64,000 nt of DNA from JAVVHH01 sp965276815 (GTDB taxonomy: Bacteria > Pseudomonadota > Alphaproteobacteria > Acetobacterales > Acetobacteraceae). The notes under the pieces were generated by a model. The model searched no databases and was not told where the DNA came from. It saw only the letters and a list, made by a program, of their open reading frames with translations. The position numbers were made by a program, and so were the translations under genes. The stretch is from positions 186,001 to 250,000 of the forward strand of contig CBDIBE010000010.1 of assembly GCA_965276815.1 (NCBI GenBank), written 5' to 3'. Shown in pieces: positions 49,396-59,163 of the stretch (positions within the stretch are counted from its first letter, which is position 1; each line of letters begins with the position of its first letter).

Positions 49396-51417
49396 ATGTC
49401 CGCTACCAAAATCCTTTGGGGCCAGCTGATCGTCGTCGGCCTGATCGTGCTGGCCTTCGTCTGGGCCGCGACGCAATGGACGGCTTGGCGCCTGGGCTAT
49501 CAACCGCAGCTCGGCGCGCCGTGGTTCGAGCTGTGGCGCGGCATGCCGGTTTATGCGCCACCCGCGTTCTTCTGGTGGTGGTTCCATTTCGATGCCTACG
49601 CGCCGCCCGTGTTCGTAGAGGGAGCCTACATCGCCTCGTCCGGCGGCTTTGCCTCGATCGTGGTCGCGATCGCCATGTCGGTCTGGCGCGCACGCGAAGT
49701 GCGAGAGGCGACCACCTACGGCTCGGCCCGCTTCGCGACCGAGCGGGAGGTCCGCGCGGCCGGCATGCTCGGGGGGGACGGCGCGATACTCGGTCGGCTC
49801 GACCGGCACTATCTTCGACACGATGGGCCGGAGCACGTCCTTTGCTTCGCACCCACGCGAAGCGGCAAGGGCGTGGGCCTTGTCGTGCCGACGCTGCTCA
49901 CCTGGTCCGGAAGTGCCATCGTGCACGATATCAAGGGCGAGAACTGGACGGTGACGGCGGGCTGGCGCGCGCGCTTCGGCCGCGTGCTGAAGTTCGATCC
50001 GACCAGCCCGGACTCGGACGCCTACAATCCGCTGCTGGAGGTGCGCCGCGGCGATTGCGAGGTCCGCGACGTCCAGAACATTGCCGACATCCTGGTCGAT
50101 CCCGAAGGCGCGCTAGAGCGTCGGAACCACTGGGAGAAGACCAGCCACTCGCTGCTTGTCGGCGCCATCCTGCACGTCCTCTACGCAGAGCCGGACAAGA
50201 CGCTGGCCGGCGTTGCCAACTTCCTCTCCGACCCGAAGCGCCCGATCGAGACGACCTTGCGCGCGATGATGACCACCGCCCATCTCGGGCCGAAGGGCGT
50301 GCACCCAGTCGTCGCCAGCTCGGCGCGCGAGCTGCTGAACAAGTCGGACAACGAGCGGTCCGGCGTGCTGTCCACGGCCATGTCGTTCCTCGGCCTCTAT
50401 CGCGACCCCGTGGTGGCAAAGGTGACCCGCCGATGCGACTGGCGGATCAGCGACCTCGTCGAGGGCGGCCGGCCGGTGACTCTCTACCTGGTCGTGCCGC
50501 CGTCGGACATCGCGCGCACCAAGCCGCTGGTGCGGCTGCTGCTCAACCAGACCGGCCGACGGTTGACCGAAGAGCTTCACGCTCAACGCAAACGGCAGCG
50601 TCTGCTGCTGATGCTTGACGAGTTTCCCGCGCTCGGCCGTCTCGACTTCTTTGAGAGCGCGCTGGCGTTCATGGCGGGTTACGGGCTGAAAAGCTTCCTG
50701 ATCGCGCAGTCACTGAACCAGATCGAGAAGGCGTACGGCCAAAACAACTCGATCCTCGACAACTGCCACGTGCGGGTGAGCTTCGCGACCAACGACGAGC
50801 GCACCGCCAAGCGCGTGTCCGACGCGCTCGGCACGGCGACCGAGCTGAAGGCGCAGCGCAACTATGCCGGTCATCGGCTGTCGCCTTGGCTCGGGCACCT
50901 GATGGTGTCGCGCCAGGAGACCGCCCGACCGCTGCTGACGCCGGGCGAGGTCATGCAGCTGCCGCCGACCGACGAGCTGGTGCTCGTCTCCGGCTTGCAC
51001 CCGATCCGCGCCAAGAAGGCGCGCTTCTACGAGCACGCCCAGCTCAGGGCGCGCGTGCTCGCTCCGCCAAGGCCAGGGTTGGCTCCGATCGCCAAGACTC
51101 CCGGAGTACAGCAACCAACCGACGATTGGACCATGCTCGCCCTCCCCGTGACGCGCGTGCAGCCGGACAACCCGACGACGGCGTGCAAACCCGCGGACGA
51201 AGAAAGTCCGGCCAACGGAGGCATCCGGCGCGAACCGGGACTGCCGGAGCATGAGGAGATCGTGCCCCGACCTGCGTCCCCGGCTCGCGAGTTCGAGTTC
51301 GACGAGGAGGACCGCGACGACGCAGACGCCCCGGCGAAGGCGCGCGCCCTGCAACGGCAGTTCGGCAACGCCGTGCGGCAGGCGCCGCTCGACCCCGCCG
51401 ACGGCCTCTCGCTTTGA
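49396..51417 (+). CDS. traG: TraG/VirD4-like coupling protein
   Basis: 673 residues from ATG 49396. Two or three N-terminal membrane helices (WGQLIVVGLIVLAFVWAATQW; FASIVVAIAMSVW) are followed by the ATPase: Walker A APTRSGKGVGLVVP (about residue 153) and Walker B LLLMLDEFPALGRLDFF (about 404). The C-terminal tail is acidic and disordered. It links the relaxase-DNA complex to the Trb channel. It is the first gene of the continuous traG-trb operon, and cargo lies directly upstream, between it and the relaxase. Confidence 0.93.
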   Translation: MSATKILWGQLIVVGLIVLAFVWAATQWTAWRLGYQPQLGAPWFELWRGMPVYAPPAFFWWWFHFDAYAPPVFVEGAYIASSGGFASIVVAIAMSVWRAREVREATTYGSARFATEREVRAAGMLGGDGAILGRLDRHYLRHDGPEHVLCFAPTRSGKGVGLVVPTLLTWSGSAIVHDIKGENWTVTAGWRARFGRVLKFDPTSPDSDAYNPLLEVRRGDCEVRDVQNIADILVDPEGALERRNHWEKTSHSLLVGAILHVLYAEPDKTLAGVANFLSDPKRPIETTLRAMMTTAHLGPKGVHPVVASSARELLNKSDNERSGVLSTAMSFLGLYRDPVVAKVTRRCDWRISDLVEGGRPVTLYLVVPPSDIARTKPLVRLLLNQTGRRLTEELHAQRKRQRLLLMLDEFPALGRLDFFESALAFMAGYGLKSFLIAQSLNQIEKAYGQNNSILDNCHVRVSFATNDERTAKRVSDALGTATELKAQRNYAGHRLSPWLGHLMVSRQETARPLLTPGEVMQLPPTDELVLVSGLHPIRAKKARFYEHAQLRARVLAPPRPGLAPIAKTPGVQQPTDDWTMLALPVTRVQPDNPTTACKPADEESPANGGIRREPGLPEHEEIVPRPASPAREFEFDEEDRDDADAPAKARALQRQFGNAVRQAPLDPADGLSL

Positions 51418-51427
51418 GGCGCTCGCC

Positions 51428-51859
51428 GTGAAGGAGAGGCTGTCCGTCTATCTCGAGCCGGCGGTGATGGCGCAGCTTGCGGCGCATGCCGCCCGCCGGA
51501 ACAGATCGCTGTCGCTGATCGCCGAGGCGGCGATCGCCTCGTTCCTGTCGCCGGACGGGCCGGACAAGCTGGAGGCTGCCGTCTCCCGGCGTCTTGACCG
51601 GCTCTCGCGCCAGAACGATCGGCTGGAGCGCGACCTCGGCATCTCGGTCGAGATGCTGGCGCTGTTCGTGCGGTTCTGGCTGACGGTGACACCTCCCATG
51701 CCGGACAGCTCGCAGGCAGCCGCCCAGGCGAAGGGGCGCGAACGGTTCGACGGGTTCGTCGAGTCGCTCGGCCGCAGGCTCGCCAGCGGACGCAGCATCG
51801 TGCGCGAAGTCAGCGAGGACATCCCGGCCACAACGGACGAAAGTTCCGCCGAAAGCTGA
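51428..51859 (+). CDS. CopG-like ribbon-helix-helix protein of the trb operon
   Basis: 143 residues from GTG 51428. The N-terminal 45 residues (KERLSVYLEPAVMAQLAAHAARRNRSLSLIAEAAIASFL) are a typical CopG RHH domain. A coiled helix and a conserved block ISVEMLALFVRFWLTVTPPMP follow. The gene stands between traG and trbB in this ICE type and probably represses the operon. It starts 10 bases after traG. Confidence 0.85.
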   Translation: MKERLSVYLEPAVMAQLAAHAARRNRSLSLIAEAAIASFLSPDGPDKLEAAVSRRLDRLSRQNDRLERDLGISVEMLALFVRFWLTVTPPMPDSSQAAAQAKGRERFDGFVESLGRRLASGRSIVREVSEDIPATTDESSAES

Positions 51860-52004
51860 TTCGGCCGTTCCGCCGTTGGCCTGCCTTCGTGCGCCAGGCC
51901 GCTACTACGCCGACAAGCTTGTTGCCGACCGTCCGCCGTGACGCTTCTTGTTCGTCCCGTTCGCGGCAGCGCTTTTGCGGCCGCACCAGCGAGCGAGCGG
52001 CGAG

Positions 52005-53000
52005 GTGGGGACAGTTCCGTTCCGAAGTGAGGCCCACGCGCGCGGCGCCCGCATGCTGCGCACCGCGCTCGGCCCCGACATTGCTGCCTGGCTCGACGAT
52101 CCCGGCGTCGTCGAGGTGATGCTCAATCCCGATGGCCGGCTCTGGATCGACCGCCTGAAGGAGGGTGTCGCCGACACGGGGCAGCGTCTGTCGGCAGCCG
52201 ATGGCGAGCGCATCGTCCGCCTCGTCGCGCACCATGTCGGCGCGGAGGTCCACCCCGCCAGCCCGCGCGTGTCGGCCGAGTTGCCCGAAAGCGGCGAACG
52301 ATTCGAGGGGCTGATCCCGCCGGTCGTGCAGGCGCCGTGCTTCGCCATCCGAAAGCCGGCCGTCGCGATCTTCACCTTGGACCATTACGTGGGCGTCGGG
52401 ATTATGACGGCCGCGCAAGCCGAGATGCTGCGCGTCTCCGTCGCCGAACGCCGCAACGTGCTGGTCGCCGGCGGCACGTCCACGGGCAAGACGACGCTGG
52501 TCAATGCGCTGCTCGCCGAAGTGGCCCGCAGCGGCGACCGGGTGGTGTTGATCGAGGACACCCGCGAGCTGCAATGCGCGGCGCCCAACCTTGTGGCGCT
52601 TCGCACGAAGGACGGCGTCGCCTCGCTCTCCGAGCTGGTCCGTTCGTCGCTGCGCCTGCGCCCTGACCGCATCCCGATCGGCGAGGTGCGCGGCGCGGAG
52701 GCGCTCGACCTGCTCAAGGCCTGGGGAACCGGCCATCCCGGCGGCGTCGGCACCATCCACGCCGGGTCGGCGCTCGGCGCGCTGCGCCGCCTGGAGCAGC
52801 TGATCCAGGAAGCCGTCGTCACCGTGCCTCGCGCCCTGATCGCCGAGACCATCGACCTCGTCGCGGTCCTCGCCGGCCGCGGCAGCGAACGTCGCCTGGC
52901 CGAACTCGCGTCCGTCACCGGCCTGTCGCCGGCCGGCGACTACCTCCTCACCCAGTCGGAGAACCATGATGCTGCCCAGCCGTGTCGCCGCTATTCGTAA
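52005..53000 (+). CDS. trbB: TrbB, VirB11-like transport ATPase
   Basis: About 331 residues from GTG 52005; the exact start is uncertain, as the frame is open back to 51948. Conserved start SEAHARGARMLRTALG, Walker A GGTSTGKTTLVNALL (about residue 155), Asp box VVLIEDTRELQC and the HPGGVGTIHAGSALGALRRLEQLI region are all complete. The hexameric ATPase powers pilus assembly and DNA export. The stop lies inside trbC by 35 bases. Confidence 0.9.
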   Translation: MGTVPFRSEAHARGARMLRTALGPDIAAWLDDPGVVEVMLNPDGRLWIDRLKEGVADTGQRLSAADGERIVRLVAHHVGAEVHPASPRVSAELPESGERFEGLIPPVVQAPCFAIRKPAVAIFTLDHYVGVGIMTAAQAEMLRVSVAERRNVLVAGGTSTGKTTLVNALLAEVARSGDRVVLIEDTRELQCAAPNLVALRTKDGVASLSELVRSSLRLRPDRIPIGEVRGAEALDLLKAWGTGHPGGVGTIHAGSALGALRRLEQLIQEAVVTVPRALIAETIDLVAVLAGRGSERRLAELASVTGLSPAGDYLLTQSENHDAAQPCRRYS

Positions 53001-53301
53001 TCGCCTCTCGACCGCTGCCTTCGCGGCGCTCGCGCTGTTCGCCGCCGCCCCGGCCTATGCCGCCGGCGCGAACATGCCCTGGGAGCAGCCGCTCAACCAG
53101 ATCCTGCAATCGATCGAAGGGCCGGTCGCCAAGATTCTCGCTGTCATCGTCATCATCGTCACCGGCCTGACGCTCGCCTTCGGCGACACGTCGGGCGGCT
53201 TCCGCCGGCTGATCCAGATCGTGTTCGGGCTGTCGATCGCCTTCGCCGCGTCCAGCTTTTTCCTGTCGTTCTTCTCGTTCGGCGGCGGGGCGCTGATCTG
53301 A
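52966..53301 (+). CDS. trbC: TrbC, pilin precursor (VirB2-like)
   Basis: 111 residues: signal peptide ending near AYAAGANMPWEQPLN, then two hydrophobic segments (ILAVIVIIVTGLTLAFG and IVFGLSIAFAASSFFLSFF), the standard pilin layout. The TraF peptidase at 40645 is the likely maturation enzyme. It overlaps trbB by 35 bases and trbD by 1. Confidence 0.92.
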   Translation: MMLPSRVAAIRNRLSTAAFAALALFAAAPAYAAGANMPWEQPLNQILQSIEGPVAKILAVIVIIVTGLTLAFGDTSGGFRRLIQIVFGLSIAFAASSFFLSFFSFGGGALI

Positions 53302-53582
53302 TGGCCGGCTTCGCGGCGGATCGGGAGAGCGTGCCGGGCTTCGAGGCGCCCGTGCATCGCTCGCTGGCCGAGCCGATCCTGATGGGCGGCGCGCCGCGAT
53401 CCGTCGCCATCCTGAACGGCACGCTCGCCGCAGCCCTCGGCCTCGGCCTGCGCCTGTGGATTCCGGGCCTGCTGCTGTGGGCCATCGGCCACGCCGCCTC
53501 CGTGTGGGCCGCCAAGCGCGATCCGCAGTTCGTCGACGTGGTCCGCCGCCACCTGCGCATCCCCGGCTATCTCGCGGCCTGA
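53301..53582 (+). CDS. trbD: TrbD (VirB3-like)
   Basis: 93 residues, with PGFEAPVHRSLAEPILMGGAPRSVAILNGTLAAALGLGL and a second hydrophobic stretch, then DPQFVDVVRRHLR. This is the short inner-membrane protein that works with TrbE. The ATG overlaps the trbC stop. Confidence 0.92.
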   Translation: MAGFAADRESVPGFEAPVHRSLAEPILMGGAPRSVAILNGTLAAALGLGLRLWIPGLLLWAIGHAASVWAAKRDPQFVDVVRRHLRIPGYLAA

Positions 53583-53586
53583 GCCG

Positions 53587-56064
53587 ATGATGCACCTGGC
53601 CGAATACCGCAAGACGAACGCGATGCTGGCGGACTTCCTGCCGTGGGCGGCGCTGGCCGCGCAGGGCGTGATCCTGAACAAGGACGGCAGCCTGCAGCGG
53701 ACGGCGCGCTTCCGCGGCCCCGACCTCGACAGCGCCACGCCCGCTGAGCTGGTCGGCGCGTCGGCCCGGCTCAACAACGCACTGCGTCGCCTCGGCTCGG
53801 GCTGGGCGGTGTTCGTCGAGGCACAGCGCAATGCCGCGTTCGGCTACCCGCCTTCGAGCTTTCCCGATCCCGCGTCGTCTTTGGTCGACTTCGAGCGCCG
53901 CGCGCAATTCGAGGAGGCCGGCGCCCATTACGAGAGCGCATACTACCTGACCTTCGTGTATCTGCCACCGGCCGAACAGGCGTCCCGGGCCGAGGGCTGG
54001 CTCTACGAGAACCGCGCCCGCGAGGAGGGAGCGGATGCGCGCGAGGTGCTACGCGGCTTCATCGACCGCACCGGCCGCGTGCTGCAACTGGTCGAAGGCT
54101 TCGTGCCGGAGGTATCTTGGCTCTCCGACGCCGAGACGCTGACCTACCTGCACTCGACCGTCTCGACCAAGCGGCATCGGGTTCGCGTGCCGGAAGTACC
54201 GATGCACCTGGACGCGATCCTGGCCGACGAGCCGCTGACCGGCGGCCTCGAGCCGCGGCTCGGTCGCGCGCACCTGCGCACGCTGACGGTCATGGGCTTT
54301 CCGTCCGCCACGTATCCTGGCCTCCTCGACGAGCTGAACCGTCTGCCGTTCCCGTATCGCTGGATGACGCGGGCGATCTGCCTGGACAAGACCGACGCGA
54401 CCAAGCTGCTGACCAAGATACGCCGGCAGTGGTTCGCCAAGCGCAAGTCGATCGCCGCCATTCTCAAGGAGATCATGACCAACGAGGCCTCGGCCCTGTT
54501 GGACACCGACGCCAACAACAAGGCGCTCGACGCCGACGCGGCGCTGGTCGAGCTCGGCTCCGACATGATCGGCCAGGCCTACGTCACCGCGACCGTGACG
54601 GTCTGGGACGAGGACGCGCGGCTCGCCGACGAGAAGCTGCGGCTGGTCGAGAAGTCGATCCAGGGCCGCGACTTCACCTGCATGGTGGAGACGGTGAACG
54701 CCGTCGAAGCCTGGCTCGGCTCTCTGCCGGGTCACGCCTACGCCAACGTGCGCCAGCCGCCGGTGAGCACGCTCAACCTGGCGCACATGATCCCGCTCTC
54801 GGCGGTTTGGGCCGGCCCCGAGCGGGACGAGCATCTCGACGCGCCGCCGCTGCTGCTTGGCAAGACCGAAGGCGCCACGCCATTCAGGCTGTCTATCCAC
54901 GTCGGTGATGTCGGCCATACGCTCGTCGTCGGACCGACCGGCGCCGGCAAAAGCGTGTTCCTGGCGCTGATGGCCATGCAGTTTCGGCGCTACGCGTGCG
55001 CGCAGATCTTCGCCTTCGACTTCGGCGGCTCGATCCGCGCCGCGGCCCTGGCCATGGGCGGCGACTGGCACGATCTCGGCGGCTCCCTGGCCGACGATGC
55101 CACCGAGCCGGTCGCATTGCAGCCGCTGGCGGAGATCGAAGAACCCGCCGAGCGCGCCTGGGCCGCGGAGTGGCTGGCCGACCTGCTGCTGCGTGAGCAG
55201 GTTGCAGTGACGCCGGAGGTGAAGGAGCACCTGTGGTCGGCGCTGGGGTCTCTGGCCTCGGCGCCCGTGCAGGAGCGCACGCTGACCGGCCTCTCGGTCC
55301 TGCTCCAGTCCAATGCGCTGAAGCGAGCGCTCCAGCCCTACACGCTGACGGGGCCGTGGGGGCGGCTGCTCGACGCCGACGTGGAGCGCCTCGGCACCAC
55401 CGATGTCCAGGTCTTCGAGACGGAGGGCCTGGTCGGCTCCAGTGCGGCGCCGTCCGTGCTCGCCTACCTGTTCCACCGGATCGAGGGCCGCCTGACCGGC
55501 GAGCCGACGCTGCTGATCGTCGACGAGGGATGGCTGGCGCTCGACGACGCATCGTTCGGCGCACAGCTGCGCGAATGGCTGAAGACGCTGCGCAAGAAGA
55601 ACGCGAGCGTGGTGTTCGCCACCCAGTCGCTTGCCGACATCGAGGGAAGCGCGATCGCGCCGGCGATCATTGAAAGCTGCCTGACACGAATCCTGCTACC
55701 GAACGAGCGCGCCGTGGAGCCGCAGATCACGGCCATCTATCGCCGATTCGGGCTTAACGACCGCCAGATCGAAATCCTCGCCCGCGCCGCGCCGAAGCGC
55801 GACTACTACTGCCAGAGCCGCCGCGGCAACCGGCTGTTCGAGCTGGGCCTGGGCGAGGTGTCACTCGCCTTCTGCGCGGCATCCTCGAAGACCGATCAGA
55901 CCCTGATCGCCAAGGTGCTGGCCGAACACGGCCGCGCCGGTTTCGCCGCCGGCTGGCTTCGCCGCCGCGGCCTGCAATGGGCCGCGCAACTCATCGACGG
56001 CCGGGGGGCGCCGCCCGGCCTCGATCAGGTTCCCTACTACCCAGACCGGGAGAGCGTTCCATGA
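53587..56064 (+). CDS. trbE: TrbE, VirB4-like ATPase
   Basis: 825 residues. It begins MMHLAEYRKTNAMLADFLPW as usual. Walker A is VVGPTGAGKSVFLALM (about residue 447) and Walker B is LLIVDEGWLALDD. The full length and all motifs are present. It is the largest ATPase of the channel. The stop overlaps the trbJ start (ATGA). Confidence 0.95.
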   Translation: MMHLAEYRKTNAMLADFLPWAALAAQGVILNKDGSLQRTARFRGPDLDSATPAELVGASARLNNALRRLGSGWAVFVEAQRNAAFGYPPSSFPDPASSLVDFERRAQFEEAGAHYESAYYLTFVYLPPAEQASRAEGWLYENRAREEGADAREVLRGFIDRTGRVLQLVEGFVPEVSWLSDAETLTYLHSTVSTKRHRVRVPEVPMHLDAILADEPLTGGLEPRLGRAHLRTLTVMGFPSATYPGLLDELNRLPFPYRWMTRAICLDKTDATKLLTKIRRQWFAKRKSIAAILKEIMTNEASALLDTDANNKALDADAALVELGSDMIGQAYVTATVTVWDEDARLADEKLRLVEKSIQGRDFTCMVETVNAVEAWLGSLPGHAYANVRQPPVSTLNLAHMIPLSAVWAGPERDEHLDAPPLLLGKTEGATPFRLSIHVGDVGHTLVVGPTGAGKSVFLALMAMQFRRYACAQIFAFDFGGSIRAAALAMGGDWHDLGGSLADDATEPVALQPLAEIEEPAERAWAAEWLADLLLREQVAVTPEVKEHLWSALGSLASAPVQERTLTGLSVLLQSNALKRALQPYTLTGPWGRLLDADVERLGTTDVQVFETEGLVGSSAAPSVLAYLFHRIEGRLTGEPTLLIVDEGWLALDDASFGAQLREWLKTLRKKNASVVFATQSLADIEGSAIAPAIIESCLTRILLPNERAVEPQITAIYRRFGLNDRQIEILARAAPKRDYYCQSRRGNRLFELGLGEVSLAFCAASSKTDQTLIAKVLAEHGRAGFAAGWLRRRGLQWAAQLIDGRGAPPGLDQVPYYPDRESVP

Positions 56065-56822
56065 CCGACCCTCACGCGAGCCTCGTGATCCGGCGGCTGT
56101 TGCTCGCGGGTGCTGCCGCGATCCCGCTCATGCTTGCGGCGCCGATGCCGGCCCGGGCGCAATGGGCCGTTTTCGACGCCGCCAACTTTAGCCAGAATGT
56201 GCTGACGGCCGCGCGCGAGCTGCAGCAGATCGAGAACGAAGTGACCTCGTTGCAGAACGAGGCGCAGATGCTGATCAACCAAGCCCGCAACCTGACCAGC
56301 CTGCCGTACTCGTCGCTGCAGCAGCTCACCTCGACGATCCAGCGCACCCAGCAGCTCCTCGGCCAGGCGCAGGGCGTCATCTACGACGTCGGCAACATCC
56401 AGAGCCAATTCCAGCGTCTGTATCCGAGCGGCTACAGCGGCTCGACGTCATCGGCGCAGCTGATCGCCGACGCGCAGTCCCGCTGGCAGAACACGCTGTC
56501 CGGCTTCCAGGACGCGCTGAAGACGCAGGCGACCGCCGTCGGCAACCTGAACACGACGCAGACGCAGGTGAGCGCGCTGGTGTCGTCGAGTCAGGGCGCC
56601 ACGGGCGCGCTACAAGCGACGCAGGCCGGCAACCAGCTGCTCGCCTTGCAGTCGCAGCAGCTCGCCGACGTGACGGCCCTGCTCGCCGCACAGGGCCGTG
56701 CGCAGAGCTTACAAGGGGCGCAGACTGCCGCGGGCCAGGAGCAGGCGCACGAGCAGCTCATGCGCTTCCTGACGCCAGGCGCCGGCTATCAGCCGGGCAA
56801 CGTCGCCATGTTTCACAACTGA
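56061..56822 (+). CDS. trbJ: TrbJ (VirB5-like)
   Basis: 253 residues from ATG 56061. The signal peptide ends near ARAQWAVFDAAN. The mature part is helical and Gln-rich (AARELQQIENEVTSLQNEAQMLINQARNLTSLP), as in TrbJ minor pilus proteins. TrbK follows after 3 bases. Confidence 0.92.
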   Translation: MTDPHASLVIRRLLLAGAAAIPLMLAAPMPARAQWAVFDAANFSQNVLTAARELQQIENEVTSLQNEAQMLINQARNLTSLPYSSLQQLTSTIQRTQQLLGQAQGVIYDVGNIQSQFQRLYPSGYSGSTSSAQLIADAQSRWQNTLSGFQDALKTQATAVGNLNTTQTQVSALVSSSQGATGALQATQAGNQLLALQSQQLADVTALLAAQGRAQSLQGAQTAAGQEQAHEQLMRFLTPGAGYQPGNVAMFHN

Positions 56823-56825
56823 CCC

Positions 56826-57143
56826 ATGCGCGCGAACGACATCACGCGGTGGCTCCGCGGTGGTGGGGTCGCCTTCGCGGTGCTGGCGCTCGCAGCAAGC
56901 GCCGTCGAGGTCAGCCGGGAAGGGAAGGAGTCGGTTGCCCCGGCTCCCGTTCAGGCTGCCCGCGATCCGCTCGAGATCGAACTCGAGCGCTGCAATACGA
57001 TCACGCCGACGAGCGGCCGCGACGACGCGTGCGAACGCGCGTGGGCCGAGAACCGCCGTCGCTTCCTCGGAGCGTCTCGCCCATCCGGTTCGGTCCCGGT
57101 CGCCACAACCACGCAACCCGCGACGACGGGCGATCGCCGATGA
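56826..57143 (+). CDS. TrbK-alt, putative entry-exclusion protein
   Basis: 105 residues with an N-terminal hydrophobic helix (VAFAVLALAASAVEV). The conserved block DPLEIELERCNTITPTSGRDDACERAWAENRRRFLG marks the TrbK-alt group, which replaces the lipoprotein TrbK in this ICE family. It probably reduces entry of a second identical element. The end overlaps trbL (ATGA). Confidence 0.87.
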   Translation: MRANDITRWLRGGGVAFAVLALAASAVEVSREGKESVAPAPVQAARDPLEIELERCNTITPTSGRDDACERAWAENRRRFLGASRPSGSVPVATTTQPATTGDRR

Positions 57144-58477
57144 ACAGCGGCGTCATCGACAACTTCCTCGGCATCTTCACCCAATACATCGACAGCGGCT
57201 TCGGCCTGCTCGGCCCGGAGGTGAACTTCCTCGCCCGCACGCTCGTGCTCATCGACATCATCCTTGCCGCAATCTTTTGGAGTTGGGCGGGGGACGAAGA
57301 CATCATCGCGCGGTTGATCAAGAAGACGCTGTTCGTCGGCGTGTTCGCCTATCTCATCGGCAACTGGCAGATGCTGTCCAAGGCGGTGTTCGAGAGCTTC
57401 GCCGCACTCGGCTTGAAGGCGTCCGGCGCCGGACTGGCCGAGGCCGACTTCCTCCGTCCCGGCCGCGTGGCGCAGGTTGGCCTGGATGCCGGCCAGCCAA
57501 TCCTTCAGTCGATCTCCGGCCTGATGGGCTTCGTCAGCTTCTTCGAGAACTTCATCCAGATCACCGTGCTGCTGTTCGCCTGGGCGATCGTGCTGCTGTC
57601 GTTCTTCGTTTTGGCCATCCAGCTTTTCGTCAGCCTGATCGAGTTCAAGCTGTCCACGCTTTGCGGCTTCGTGCTGATCCCGTTCGGCCTGTTCGGCAAG
57701 ACCGCCTTCGCCGCCGAGCGCGTGCTGGGCAACGTTATCTCCTCCGGCGTGAAGGTGCTCGTGCTCGCCGTCGTCGTCGGCATCGGATCGACGCTTTTCT
57801 CGACGTTTACGACCAGCTTTCCTGCCAGTCCGACGATTTCGGACGCGATGGGCGTGGTGCTCGCGTCCTTGTCCCTGCTCGGTCTCGGCATCTTCGGGCC
57901 GGGCATCGCAAACGGCATCGTCTCCGGCGGCCCGCAGCTCGGTGCCGGCGCTGCCATCGGCACCGGGCTTGCGGCCGGCGGTGTGGCCGCAACCGCAATC
58001 GGGGGCGCGGGCCTCGCGGCGGGTGCTGTGGGTTCGGGCGGAGCGGCGCTCGCGGGCGTGGCCCGCGGCGGTGCGTCGCTCGCCGGCGCATCGGTCGGCG
58101 CATTCCGGGCTGGCGCCATCGGCGAGTCGGGCCTGAGCGCCGTCGAAAGCGGAGTGGGGGGCGTGGCCAAGGCCGGAGCGGAGGCGGCGGTCATCAGCCC
58201 GCTCCGCCGGGTCGCCAGCGACCTCGGCGGCCGGTTCACCGCCGGCGCCCGCGCGGGCTTCGAGGCGACCGGCGGCAGCGTCGGAGGCGGCGGCACCAGT
58301 GAGGCCGCTACGGTTTCGGACGGCGTCGGCGCAGCGAGCGGTCCGCCAGCCTGGGCGCGCCGGATGCAGCGCGGCCAAAGCATCGACCGTGGCGTGTCCA
58401 CGATCGCGCACGCCGTCAAGTCGGGTGACGGCGGCGGTGCCGGATCCTCGGTCGATCTTTCGGAGCCTCGTGAATGA
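57140..58477 (+). CDS. trbL: TrbL (VirB6-like)
   Basis: 445 residues from ATG 57140. Five to six membrane helices (ILAAIFWSWAG, FVGVFAYLIG, ITVLLFAWAIVLLSFFVLAIQLFVS, and others) are followed by a Gly/Ala-rich C-terminal third (from about residue 270), as in all TrbL proteins. It forms part of the inner-membrane pore. The stop overlaps trbF. Confidence 0.93.
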   Translation: MNSGVIDNFLGIFTQYIDSGFGLLGPEVNFLARTLVLIDIILAAIFWSWAGDEDIIARLIKKTLFVGVFAYLIGNWQMLSKAVFESFAALGLKASGAGLAEADFLRPGRVAQVGLDAGQPILQSISGLMGFVSFFENFIQITVLLFAWAIVLLSFFVLAIQLFVSLIEFKLSTLCGFVLIPFGLFGKTAFAAERVLGNVISSGVKVLVLAVVVGIGSTLFSTFTTSFPASPTISDAMGVVLASLSLLGLGIFGPGIANGIVSGGPQLGAGAAIGTGLAAGGVAATAIGGAGLAAGAVGSGGAALAGVARGGASLAGASVGAFRAGAIGESGLSAVESGVGGVAKAGAEAAVISPLRRVASDLGGRFTAGARAGFEATGGSVGGGGTSEAATVSDGVGAASGPPAWARRMQRGQSIDRGVSTIAHAVKSGDGGGAGSSVDLSEPRE

Positions 58478-59163
58478 ACCTCTTCCGCCGCACCGACGTG
58501 CGCTACGGGCGAAGCCCCGCGCCTGAGACGCCTTACCAGCGCGCCGCCGCCGTCTGGGACGAGCGCATCGGTTCCGCCCGCGTCCAGGCCAGGAACTGGC
58601 GCCTGATCGCACTCGGTGAACTCGCCGTCGTCGGCGGCCTGGCGCTTGGGCTGGTGTGGCAATCGGCGCGCGGCACGATCACACCCTGGGTGGTGGAGAT
58701 CGACCGGCTCGGCCAGGCCCAGGCAATCGCACCCGCTGACGCCGACTACCAGCCGACCGACGGCCAGATCGCCTGGCATCTGGCCCGCTTCATCGAAGAG
58801 GTGCGGGGCGTGCCGGCCGACCCAATTGTCGTCCGCCAGAACTGGCTGCGCGCGTACGACTTCACCACCGACAAGGGCGCGCTGGCGCTGAACGGCTACG
58901 CCCAGGCGTTTGATCCCTTCGGTAAAGTCGGCAAGGTCCAGGTCTCGGTCGAGATCGCCAGCGTCATCCGCGCCTCGCCGGACAGCTTCCGCGTGGCCTG
59001 GGTCGAGCGCCGCTACGAGAACGGCAGCCTCAGCGCCACCGAGCGCTGGACGGCGATCCTCACCACGGTGCTGCAAACCCCACACGACGCCGAGAAACTC
59101 CGGAAGAACCCGCTCGGCATCTACGTCGCCGCTATCAACTGGTCCAAGGAGCTTGGGCAATGA
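58474..59163 (+). CDS. trbF: TrbF (VirB8-like)
   Basis: 229 residues: short cytosolic start (TPYQRAAAVWDERIGSARVQARNWR), one membrane helix (LIALGELAVVGGLALGLVWQS), then the periplasmic VirB8 domain (VVEIDRLGQAQAIAPADADYQPTDGQIAWHLARF). It overlaps trbL and trbG by 4 bases each. Confidence 0.94.
   Translation: MNLFRRTDVRYGRSPAPETPYQRAAAVWDERIGSARVQARNWRLIALGELAVVGGLALGLVWQSARGTITPWVVEIDRLGQAQAIAPADADYQPTDGQIAWHLARFIEEVRGVPADPIVVRQNWLRAYDFTTDKGALALNGYAQAFDPFGKVGKVQVSVEIASVIRASPDSFRVAWVERRYENGSLSATERWTAILTTVLQTPHDAEKLRKNPLGIYVAAINWSKELGQ

Noticed and set aside
54049..55476. 475-codon open frame on the minus strand inside trbE
   Set aside because: It lies fully antisense to a complete TrbE with all ATPase motifs. 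Long antisense frames are common in high-GC DNA, and the product has low-complexity Arg/Gly/Gln composition.
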